A program made the translations under genes and the position numbers. The notes under the pieces are model-generated. The model did no database searches and had not been told where the DNA came from. It saw nothing but the letters and a program-made list of their open reading frames with translations. From Clostridium sp. D43t1_170807_H7 (lineage in GTDB: Bacteria; Bacillota; Clostridia; Clostridiales; Clostridiaceae), in assembly GCF_015555905.1 (NCBI RefSeq), contig NZ_JADNLK010000002.1, forward strand, positions 1-64,000: a stretch of 64,000 nucleotides of DNA, written 5' to 3'. Positions 46,065-53,663 of this stretch are shown here, in pieces. Positions within the stretch are counted from its first letter, which is position 1; every line of letters begins with the position of its first letter.

Positions 46065-46949
46065 ATGAATATAGAAAGTCTAAAATACTTCTTAACTGTA
46101 GAAAAATATAACAGTTTTTCCTTAGCAGCTGAAGAATTATGTATATCTCAATCTTCATTATCTAAACATATAAAAAAGTTAGAAACAGAACTTAACTGCA
46201 TACTTTTTGAAAGATGTACTAGACATGTTAATTTAACTGATGCTGGAATTTCTCTAAAAAAGTATGCTTCAAATATAATTGCTAACTATGATGAATTATT
46301 AATTGATATAAATAAGTTTACTTCTTCTTGCCCTAAACTATCTATTGGATATATTCCAGTAATAACCCAATATAATATTGCTAATCTTATTGGCGACTTT
46401 AAGAACAAAGTTACAAACTTACAATTAACTTTTCATGAAGGTGAGCATGTTGAAGTACTTAATTTATTATTATCTCAAAAAATAGATTTTGCATTTTTAA
46501 GAAGTGATATATTAGATTATTCGAATTTAGATATTACACCTTTAGCTCAAGATGAACTTGTACTAATTGTTCCTAAATCTCACCAACTTTCAAAAAGGAA
46601 GTATGTTTCTATTTCTGAATTATCAAATGAAAGTTTTATCTCTTTAGGAAGAAACTCTGGGGTTTATGATTTCTTTGTTAGTGAATGTAATAAAGCTTCA
46701 TTTGAACCTAATATAGTTTGTTTTAATAGTAGAATAGAAAACATAATAGGTCTTGTTTCTGCAGGTATGGGTATTTCTCCTCTTATGAGAAAAACCGTAG
46801 AATGTTTTGATAAAAAAAATATTTCACTTGTTCTTTTAAAAGAAAAAATATATAGCAATTTATGTTTAGTTCATTTAAAAGATAAGAAATTATCTAAAAC
46901 TGAAAATGAATTTAAAAACTCTTTAATTAAAAACACGCCTCTGAGATAA
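46065..46949 (+). CDS. LysR family regulator
   Basis: 294 residues. N-terminal winged helix-turn-helix (FSLAAEELCISQSSLSKHIK, about 17-36), then an effector domain of about 200 residues. In L. plantarum the tannase/gallate genes are controlled by a LysR regulator (TanR); the placement next to ubiX-ubiD supports a like role in sensing gallate. Its last codons lie inside a long hairpin. Confidence 0.87.
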   Translation: MNIESLKYFLTVEKYNSFSLAAEELCISQSSLSKHIKKLETELNCILFERCTRHVNLTDAGISLKKYASNIIANYDELLIDINKFTSSCPKLSIGYIPVITQYNIANLIGDFKNKVTNLQLTFHEGEHVEVLNLLLSQKIDFAFLRSDILDYSNLDITPLAQDELVLIVPKSHQLSKRKYVSISELSNESFISLGRNSGVYDFFVSECNKASFEPNIVCFNSRIENIIGLVSAGMGISPLMRKTVECFDKKNISLVLLKEKIYSNLCLVHLKDKKLSKTENEFKNSLIKNTPLR

Positions 46950-46978
46950 ATCCATATATTGGATTGACCTCAGAGGCG
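46936..46978. terminator. two-way hairpin at the end of the LysR gene
   Basis: CGCCTCTGAG / CTCAGAGGCG with an inner AATCCA / TGGATT arm. GC-rich for this DNA, overlaps the LysR stop codon and lacks a T-run. It lies between converging LysR and MerR genes. Confidence 0.6.
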
Positions 46979-47040
46979 CGCGCTTTATGTCGAATAGTTA
47001 ATTTTTAAGAATTTCTAATTCTCCTTCATCCATTTTAATA

Positions 47041-47439
47041 TTAATCTTCATCATCTATCAAATTACTATAATACTTAGTCTTTCCTGATAGCACATCATC
47101 ATAAAACTGTTGTTTCCAGTTTATATACTCTACACACTCTTGTAATTCATTAATTCTATCTAATAGTTCATCCTTTTGCTTATCAAGCATTATTTTACGC
47201 TCAGGAATACTAGATTCACCTTCTAGACATAACTTAATATAAATTTTCATATCCTGAATACTCATACCACACTTTTTAAGGCAGGTTAAATTTCTTATCC
47301 ACTCTATATCATTTTCATCAAAAACTCTATAATTATTTTTATCCCTTTTTACATTTGGAATTAGCCCTTCATTGCAATAATATTTTAATGTTTCATAAGT
47401 CATTCCTACTGCTTGACATGTTTGCTTCATAGTATACAT
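47041..47439 (-). CDS. MerR family regulator
   Basis: 132 residues. An N-terminal MerR helix-turn-helix (QTCQAVGMTYETLKYYCNEG, about 6-25), then wing and coiled-coil dimer helix (about 80-115). There are no metal-binding cysteines at the C-terminus, so it is probably of the aldehyde- or redox-responsive group. Divergent from an aldo/keto reductase whose promoter has the stretched 19-bp spacer MerR proteins act on. Confidence 0.87.
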   Translation of the reverse strand: MYTMKQTCQAVGMTYETLKYYCNEGLIPNVKRDKNNYRVFDENDIEWIRNLTCLKKCGMSIQDMKIYIKLCLEGESSIPERKIMLDKQKDELLDRINELQECVEYINWKQQFYDDVLSGKTKYYSNLIDDED

Positions 47440-47472
47440 AAAAATCCTCCTAAAAAAATTTTAAACTCCCCC

Positions 47473-47503
47473 TTGCCCGGTTGTTACTACCGAGGTATAC
47501 AAT
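47473..47503 (+). promoter_or_regulatory. MerR-type promoter with 19-bp spacer and dyad
   Basis: TTGCCC (47473-47478), 19-bp spacer, TACAAT (47498-47503). The spacer holds GGTTGTTACTACC (47479-47491), palindromic at 10 of 13 positions. The long spacer with a dyad inside is the known hallmark of MerR-activated promoters. It drives the aldo/keto reductase gene. Confidence 0.7.
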
Positions 47504-47547
47504 CGCATTGTAAAATTAATTTATAGATAAATCAAGGAGGGTTTATT

Positions 47548-48408
47548 ATGGAATATGTAACTTTAAATAACGGTGTAAAAATGCCACTTTTAGGCTATGG
47601 GGTTTATCAAGTAACAAAAGAGGAATGTGAAGCTTGCGTGCTTGATGCAATAAAAATAGGATATCGTTTAATTGATACTGCCCAAAGCTATTTCAATGAA
47701 GAAGCTGTTGGAAACGCAATAGAAAAATGTGGAGTTCCACGTGAAGAATTATTTATCACAACTAAAGTATTGATTAGTAACTACGGGTATGATAAAATTA
47801 GAGAATCTGTACTTAATTCTATGAAAAAATTAAAAGTAGATTATCTTGATTTAGTTTTACTACATCAGCCATTTAGTGATTATTATGGAGCTTATCACGC
47901 TCTAGAAGATTTATATAAAGAAGGAAAATTACGTTCAATTGGTGTAAGTAATTTTTATCCTGATAGATTATCTGATATATGTGCTTTTAATGAAATTATC
48001 CCTCAGATAAATCAAGTTGAAACAAATCCATTTAATCAACAAATTGAAGCACAAGAAAATATGATTAAAAATAAGGTTCAAATTGAAGCATGGGCTCCAT
48101 TCGGTGAAGGAAGAAACAACATGTTCAATAATCCAGTTTTAAAGAAAATATCTGATAAATATCAAAAAAGTGTTGCTCAGGTAATTTTAAGATGGTTAAC
48201 TCAAAGAGGTGTTGTTGCATTGGCTAAATCTGTTAATCTAAATAGAATTCAAGAAAATTTCACAATATTTGACTTTAAGCTATCTGATGATGATATGAAT
48301 ACAATAAAAGAGTTAGATACTAAAAATAGTTTATTCTTTAACCATCAAGATCCAAATACAGTTGATATGTTCGTAGAGCTTATAAAGCAAAGAGCTGATA
48401 TGGAATAA
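47548..48408 (+). CDS. aldo/keto reductase
   Basis: 286 residues after AAGGAGG. NADPH-dependent carbonyl reductase fold with the full catalytic set: Asp and Tyr in LIDTAQSYFNEEAVG (about 43-57), Lys in FITTKV (about 75) and His in VLLHQPF (about 110). The C-terminal NADPH-binding stretch LAKSVNLNRIQEN is present. Resembles 2,5-diketogluconate reductase-type AKR5 proteins that reduce aldehydes and methylglyoxal. The divergent MerR regulator suggests induction by a reactive carbonyl. Confidence 0.9.
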   Translation: MEYVTLNNGVKMPLLGYGVYQVTKEECEACVLDAIKIGYRLIDTAQSYFNEEAVGNAIEKCGVPREELFITTKVLISNYGYDKIRESVLNSMKKLKVDYLDLVLLHQPFSDYYGAYHALEDLYKEGKLRSIGVSNFYPDRLSDICAFNEIIPQINQVETNPFNQQIEAQENMIKNKVQIEAWAPFGEGRNNMFNNPVLKKISDKYQKSVAQVILRWLTQRGVVALAKSVNLNRIQENFTIFDFKLSDDDMNTIKELDTKNSLFFNHQDPNTVDMFVELIKQRADME

Positions 48409-48440
48409 TCAATACTATATATTAATTACTTACTCATAAA

Positions 48441-48467
48441 AATAGGTAGTGATATCTACTACCTATT
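48441..48467 (+). terminator. terminator after the aldo/keto reductase gene
   Basis: AATAGGTAGT / ACTACCTATT, 7-nt loop, followed by TTTTT. Confidence 0.8.
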
Positions 48468-48490
48468 TTTTTATTTTATGTTAAGAAAAT

Positions 48491-48524
48491 CTCCATAAGT
48501 TATTCTTAGTATTAACTTATGGAG
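48491..48524 (-). terminator. terminator after the membrane protein gene
   Basis: CTCCATAAGTTA / TAACTTATGGAG, perfect 12-bp stem and 10-nt loop, just past the stop at 48532; the minus strand continues with ATTTTCTT. Confidence 0.7.
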
Positions 48525-48531
48525 ATTTCAT

Positions 48532-49083
48532 TTAGTTTGGATATTGTGGTAACACCATTCCTTCTTCCCAAATTAATAATTTATCACTTTGATTTTTTCC
48601 TATATAATAAATATTTTTTATATTCTTATTTACACCAGTATTTTCAATTTTCAATTCATTTACTAATGATTCTAAATTTTCTTTTCTCTTTTCTTCATTA
48701 TTATATGAATCATCTTCATCATTATAAAATTCAACATTTCCATTTTCAATATTTACTATAAAAGTCGTGCTCTTATCATCATCAATATTAGCCCTTTTAG
48801 GTACAATTGTTCTACTTAATCCGACTGATGCACTTATTCCTTCTGTATCATGAGTAATAAATTTAGCACTTCCAACAAAATACGGTTCATTTGATTTTAC
48901 AGTAAAATATATAATATTATTATCTAATTGATATAACTCAGTTATTTCTATATCTTCACTTTTTATTTCATAATTAGTTATAGTAAATAATTGTTGATAA
49001 ACCCAATTTCCTCCATACGCTGTAATAACTGCAATTATAATTCCTAAAAATAAATTTACTAATTTAATTTTTTCATATACCAT
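48532..49083 (-). pseudogene. anti-sigma-like membrane protein, N-terminus missing
   Basis: 183 residues. A membrane segment at about 10-27 (LVNLFLGIIIAVITAYGG) is followed by an outer domain of about 155 residues. It lies downstream of an ECF sigma remnant, the usual place of an anti-sigma gene. The N-terminal zinc-binding or sigma-holding part that normally precedes the membrane helix is absent, and the ATG has no ribosome binding site. The sigma reading frame runs to within a few bases of it, as if a deletion had fused the two genes. It may never be translated. Confidence 0.6.
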
Positions 49084-49117
49084 TTTAATTTTTTTGCCTC
49101 ATTTTTATTTTCATTTT

Positions 49118-49411
49118 TTAATAAATCTGATTCCAAATTATAATTGCATGATACTTCAAACGCAACTTCATCATATGATTCAAACTCATTTTTTTACTTT
49201 TCTCTAAATGCTTGTACCATAAATGTTTAGCAATCTGACAAAGCCAAACAGATACTCTACACTCCCCCTTGAAGTTCTTTATAGTCTTCGAGGCTTGATA
49301 AAAAGTTTCTTGAGTTAAATCTTCAGCTACATCTTTATCCTTAGTTAAACATAATAAATACTTATAAACAGTCTTTGCATAATTAAGATATAGCTCTTCA
49401 ATTTGCTTCAT
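49118..49411 (-). pseudogene. ECF sigma factor, frameshifted and lacking region 4
   Basis: 97 residues, while ECF sigmas have about 160-190. Region 2 is good (YLLCLTKDKDVAEDLTQETF, about 19-38; SVWLCQIAKHLWYKHLEKS). After a run of seven A's near 49195 the sense moves to another frame (NEFESYDEVAFEVSCNYNLE), reached if one A were restored. Even then the promoter-contacting region 4 is missing and the frame ends beside the anti-sigma-like gene. It cannot be a working sigma factor. Confidence 0.8.
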
Positions 49412-49483
49412 TTCATCACCTCCACTATATATGTACTAACTTTTAACATTTCGTTACATAAATTATAAAATTTTTTATAAAAA

Positions 49484-49519
49484 AATAGCTATTAAAAATA
49501 ATTAAAATTTAATAGCTAT
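49484..49519 (-). terminator. terminator after the aminotransferase gene
   Basis: AATAGCTATTAAA / TTTAATAGCTAT with an AT loop, about 45 bases past the stop, T-rich on the far side. Confidence 0.65.
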
Positions 49520-49562
49520 CATTTTATTAAGTTTATATTTATTATAAACACTCTATATAAGC

Positions 49563-50738
49563 TTATTTATTATTTACTTCTTCGTCTAAGAACTTTTCAA
49601 TTCTCTTAAGTGCTTCAATTATGTTTTCCATAGAAGATGCGTAACATGCTCTAATAAAACCTTCTCCACATTCACCAAATGCATTTCCTGGAACTGCTAG
49701 TACCTTTTCTTTTAATAAAAGTTTTTCACAGAATTCATCAGATGTCATTCCTGTAGATTTAATACATGGAAATACGTAGAAAGCTCCAAGTGGCTCAAAA
49801 CAATCTAATCCAAGTTTCCTAAATCCATCAACAAGAACTCTTCTTCTTCTATTATATTCCTTAACCATCTTAGTAACACTTTCATCACCATTCTTTAAAG
49901 CTTCAATTGCTGCAAATTGTGCTGTTGTTGGTGAACACATTATTGCATATTGATGAATCTTTTTCATAGCATCTAAAAGTATTGGATGTCCACATACATA
50001 ACCTAATCTCCATCCTGTCATTGCATAAGATTTTGAAAATCCATTTATAACAAGAGTCTTTTCCTTAATCTCTGGAAAACTTGCTATAGATACATGTGGT
50101 TTATCATAAGATAATTCTGCATAAATTTCATCTGAAATAACAATTATATCCTTGTCCTTTAATACTTCAACAAGTGGAGCTAATTCTTCTCTTGTCATTA
50201 TTGCACCTGTTGGGTTATTAGGGAATGGTATTATAACCACTTTTGTTTTCTCAGTAATTGCTTCTTCTAATTCTTGTGCAGTTAATTTAAAGTCATTTTC
50301 TGCTTTAAGATTTATTATTTTTGCTGTTGCACCAGTAAATGCTGTACATCCTTTATATGCAACAAAACTTGGCTCTGGAATAATAACTTCGTCCCCAGGC
50401 CCTGTTAATGCTCTTAATGCAATATCTATACCTTCACTTCCACCAACAGTAACTAAAATCTCATCCTTTGGATTATACTTTAAATCAAATTTTCTATATA
50501 AATACTTAGCTATTTCCTCTCTAAGTTCTATAAATCCAGCATTAGAAGAATAGTGAGTATCCCCTTGCTCTAATGAATATATTCCGGCTTCTCTAACATT
50601 CCAAGGAGTAACAAAGTCTGGTTCTCCTACCCCTAAAGATATTACGCCGTCCATCTCATTTACTATATCAAAATATTTTCTTATACCTGAAGGAGGCATT
50701 TCTCTAACTTCTTTTCTTATCATCTTCTCTAGTATCAT
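49563..50738 (-). CDS. class I/II aminotransferase, probably alanine-forming
   Basis: 391 residues. PLP fold type I: GGSEGIDIALRAL (about 98), NPTGA (about 175), DEIYAEL (about 203) and the Schiff-base Lys in SKSYAMTGWRLGY (about 235). Resembles the MtnE/PatA/AlaT-type group of Firmicutes. Its ATG overlaps the stop of the Lrp-type gene (ATGA), so the two are translated together. The operon's T-box leader carries a GCA (Ala) specifier, which points to alanine transaminase; from sequence alone aromatic or branched-chain specificity is also possible. Confidence 0.85.
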   Translation of the reverse strand: MILEKMIRKEVREMPPSGIRKYFDIVNEMDGVISLGVGEPDFVTPWNVREAGIYSLEQGDTHYSSNAGFIELREEIAKYLYRKFDLKYNPKDEILVTVGGSEGIDIALRALTGPGDEVIIPEPSFVAYKGCTAFTGATAKIINLKAENDFKLTAQELEEAITEKTKVVIIPFPNNPTGAIMTREELAPLVEVLKDKDIIVISDEIYAELSYDKPHVSIASFPEIKEKTLVINGFSKSYAMTGWRLGYVCGHPILLDAMKKIHQYAIMCSPTTAQFAAIEALKNGDESVTKMVKEYNRRRRVLVDGFRKLGLDCFEPLGAFYVFPCIKSTGMTSDEFCEKLLLKEKVLAVPGNAFGECGEGFIRACYASSMENIIEALKRIEKFLDEEVNNK

Positions 50739-51217
50739 ATAAATATTACCTCCCTATTTGAAGTTTTCTTCTCTTTAAATATAGTTCCATGATCTTTATA
50801 TTTCTTTAATACAAAATGTGTTGCTGTTCCAATTACATTATCTTGTACTGCTAACTTTTCTGATACAAACATAGCAACTTCCTTCATTGTTTTTCCTTCT
50901 ACTATAACAGTAAGGTCAAAACCTCCTGAAGACATTAAGTAACATGCTTTAACTTGATCAAAATTATATATTCTTTCTGCTACCTTATCAAAACCTTCAC
51001 CTCTTTGAGGTGTTATTTTAACTTCAATAAGAGCAGTAACTGTTTCTTTACCTGTATTTTCCCAATTTATAAGAGTAGTATATCCAGCTATTATACTTTT
51101 TTCTTCATAGTCTCTAATAGCTTCTCTAACTTCCTCTACAGTTTTCCCCGCCATTACGGCTATTTGCTCATCACTATATCTACTATTTTCTTCTAAAATC
51201 TCTAAAATTTCTTCCAT
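50735..51217 (-). CDS. Lrp/AsnC family regulator
   Basis: 160 residues. N-terminal helix-turn-helix (YSDEQIAVMAGKTVEEVREA, about 15-34) and a C-terminal RAM domain (VTALIEVKITPQRGEGFD, KACYLMSSGGFDLTVIVEG). Senses an amino acid in known members. It is the first gene after the T-box and overlaps the aminotransferase by 4 bases, so it is likely to regulate amino-acid supply in response to the enzyme's product. Followed by a tail of about 20 residues of low similarity. Confidence 0.9.
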   Translation of the reverse strand: MEEILEILEENSRYSDEQIAVMAGKTVEEVREAIRDYEEKSIIAGYTTLINWENTGKETVTALIEVKITPQRGEGFDKVAERIYNFDQVKACYLMSSGGFDLTVIVEGKTMKEVAMFVSEKLAVQDNVIGTATHFVLKKYKDHGTIFKEKKTSNREVIFI

Positions 51218-51240
51218 AACTAGCCCTCCTTAATAATAAA

Positions 51241-51545
51241 AAAGCCTCATCCCTCTATAAAAAAGGGACGAAGCTATAAAATTCCGCGGTACCACCCTCA
51301 TAAGTAAATTTCTTTACTCACTCAGTAAGAATACTTCTATAACAACTCTTTATTTAATAACTAAAGTTGCAAATTAGTATTCTATTCCTTATAACGTTAG
51401 GATATACGTCTTTGCCTACATTAAGAATACTTCTTAGTTCTCAGCAAGCGATTCAAAGGCTGCTTCATAAAAGTATTATTACTAAGTTACACCTACCCTT
51501 AGCTCTCTAAAAATAATTACTTAGATTACTCTTCCTTATCATAAT
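51241..51545 (-). promoter_or_regulatory. T-box leader, predicted alanine specifier
   Basis: On the minus strand: stem I with AGTA, AGAGAG (51503-51508) and the distal loop GGTGTAAC. GAA is followed by the triplet GCA (51461-51463) in the specifier position, as in tyrS-type leaders where the codon follows GAA. The T-box sequence GGGTGGTACCGCGG (51284-51297) and a terminator stem (TCGTCCC / GGGATGA, then a T-run, 51241-51275) complete it. Uncharged tRNA-Ala should therefore switch on the Lrp/aminotransferase operon. The T-box itself is certain; the codon reading is by eye. Confidence 0.9.
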
Positions 51546-51569
51546 CTTTAATTTTTATTTTCTAATTAG

Positions 51570-51834
51570 TTAATTGAACTTTCATCTTCGATTGTTAATG
51601 AGAATATGTTTCCTAAAGTGAAATTCCAAATTTACAATTTGGTTAATTAAACTTTCATCTTCGATTGTTAATGAGAAGATGTTTCCTAAAGTGAAATTCC
51701 AAATTTACAATTTGGTTAATTAAACTTTCATCTTCGATTGTTAATGAGAAGATGTTTCCTAAAGTGAAATTCCAAATTTACAATTTGGTTAATTAAACTT
51801 TCATCTTCGATTGTTAATGAGAAGATGTTTCCTT
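51570..51834. repeat. 73-bp tandem repeat, 3.6 copies, two hairpins per unit
   Basis: Copies begin at 51570, 51643, 51716 and 51789 (last partial). Each unit contains CATCTTC / GAAGATG and CCAAATT / AATTTGG inverted repeats. The first copy differs at a few bases; the others are identical. It lies between the hexosaminidase stop and the T-box leader, so it may hold the operon's promoter or act as a set of terminators. It is not a CRISPR array: there are no variable spacers. Confidence 0.9.
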
Positions 51835-51891
51835 TATAATATTATCTATTATATCCATTTTTAAGTCAATAAAAAATAATTTATTTCTTTA

Positions 51892-53496
51892 TTATAATTC
51901 TGTCCATTTATAATAATTTACACCTTCAACTGTTAACCTTTTTTCTTGTGAAGCTAATCTTACCTTATACTCATCCCAATTCCTATTAGCTTTAGCTGTC
52001 CATCCTATTTCAGCATATCCTGGCAATCTTGGATATATCATATAATCCATTTGATCTTGTGTTGATATTGTTTCTGTCCATAATGGTGCTTCTAACCCTA
52101 AAACTAAATTTTTTGGTGCATAATCTGTTGGATCCCATTTATATGCTACATCAACTGGAATATATCCTGCCCAATCAAGACCATAAGGTGTTTCTTTATT
52201 ATATTTCATATCTAAATAAGTTTTACCTGCAATTGATACAATTATTTTCATATTCTTTTTTACAGCCTCTTCATTTGAATCTTTCCAATTTTGAAGTATT
52301 ACACTTGAATTTATTTCTGGAGAAGTATCTATTGGATCCCAACCTATTGGTGTCTTTCCATACTTCTCCGCTATTTTAGCTACTCTTCCTACAAAATAAT
52401 CATAATCTTCCTTTTTAGTATTAAGTGCTTCATCTCCACCAATTTGAAGATATTTTGATGGTGATATTTGTGAAACCTCCTTAAATACATCATCTATAAA
52501 TTCATAAGTCTTTTCACTATGGGCCATAAAAGAACTAAATCCAACTTCTGTTCCCCTATATAAAGCTGCTCTTTTACCATCTGGATTCAAGAATCCATAA
52601 GAAGCTAATGCTGCATTTGTATGACCTGGCATATCAAACTCTGGAACTATTTCTACATATCTTTGCATTGCAAAGTTTACTATATCTTTAAACTGCTCTT
52701 GGGTATAGTATCCACCTGGTCCTCCACTGACTTCAGTGCTTCCACCTATAAGTGTTAAGTCCGGATATTTCTTTATTTCAAGACGCCATCCTTGATCATC
52801 ACTTAAATGTAAATGAACCCTATTTATCTTATATTGAGCCGCTAGGTCTATTTGTCTTTTTATTTCATCAACAGTAAAGAAATGTCTTGCAACATCTATC
52901 ATTAATCCTCTATAACTATACTCTGGTTTATCTTTAATTACTGATGCTGGTACAATCCATTCTATATTATCAACAACTTTGTTACTATCAATTTCTGGAG
53001 GTAACATTTGTCTTAATGTTTGAACCCCTCTTGATATTCCTTCTGGTTTGTAAGCTGTAATTTTAATAACTTTTGGAGTTGTATTCATTTCATATCCTTC
53101 ATTACCTAATTCTTTACTTGAATTAATAGTTGTTAAATAAATACTTCCATCAACGGGCTTATCACTTACAATAATTTGCAAATCAAATCCCGTTGATGCA
53201 TTTAGTTTTTCTCTTATAAATTCTGCAATCCACCTAATTTGTTCTGTTTCTTCATCAGTATTACCTTTTATATAAATTATACTATCTTTTGTTAAGATAA
53301 ATCTTCCTTCTTTACTTTGGTAACTCATTGGTTTTGGAATAATATTAATTTTACTACTACTCCCTTCTTCATTGAAAACCTCTCTTACATAGTAACTATC
53401 TCTAATATATATTTTAAAACATATCATAGATATAATTACTATTCCCATTACTATTAATAGAAGTTTTACTTTATTCCATCTAACTATATTTTTCAT
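51892..53496 (-). CDS. beta-N-acetylhexosaminidase (GH20), membrane-anchored
   Basis: 534 residues. Signal anchor at about 10-30 (LLLIVMGIVIISMICFKIYI). A GH20b-like domain at about 50-185 precedes the catalytic barrel: YRGLMIDVARHFF, VHLHLSDDQGWRLEI, PEFDMPGH, and the catalytic pair in GGDEA (Asp/Glu at about 354-355). Removes terminal GlcNAc or GalNAc from host glycans, chitin or peptidoglycan fragments on the outer cell face. No dockerin or LPXTG is present. Stands alone. Confidence 0.92.
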   Translation of the reverse strand: MKNIVRWNKVKLLLIVMGIVIISMICFKIYIRDSYYVREVFNEEGSSSKINIIPKPMSYQSKEGRFILTKDSIIYIKGNTDEETEQIRWIAEFIREKLNASTGFDLQIIVSDKPVDGSIYLTTINSSKELGNEGYEMNTTPKVIKITAYKPEGISRGVQTLRQMLPPEIDSNKVVDNIEWIVPASVIKDKPEYSYRGLMIDVARHFFTVDEIKRQIDLAAQYKINRVHLHLSDDQGWRLEIKKYPDLTLIGGSTEVSGGPGGYYTQEQFKDIVNFAMQRYVEIVPEFDMPGHTNAALASYGFLNPDGKRAALYRGTEVGFSSFMAHSEKTYEFIDDVFKEVSQISPSKYLQIGGDEALNTKKEDYDYFVGRVAKIAEKYGKTPIGWDPIDTSPEINSSVILQNWKDSNEEAVKKNMKIIVSIAGKTYLDMKYNKETPYGLDWAGYIPVDVAYKWDPTDYAPKNLVLGLEAPLWTETISTQDQMDYMIYPRLPGYAEIGWTAKANRNWDEYKVRLASQEKRLTVEGVNYYKWTEL

Positions 53497-53617
53497 ATGT
53501 ACACGTCCTTAAAATTTATATTTTTTAATAGTTGAATTTATTAAGTTTTACAATTTTTATTATTTGTCTTTATTATCATAATAATACAAAATCATTTACA
53601 TATTTTATATAAAAAAA

Positions 53618-53656
53618 GCTACTAATATTGATTTTATATACCTCAATATTAGTAGC
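53618..53656 (-). terminator. terminator after the FliB-like gene
   Basis: GCTACTAATATTGA / TCAATATTAGTAGC perfect 14-bp stem with an 11-nt loop and T-run on the minus strand, just past the stop. Confidence 0.8.
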
Positions 53657-53663
53657 CTTAAAC

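Noticed and set aside
51570..51834. Possible CRISPR array
   Set aside because: The repeats are contiguous 73-bp units without spacers, and no cas gene is present.
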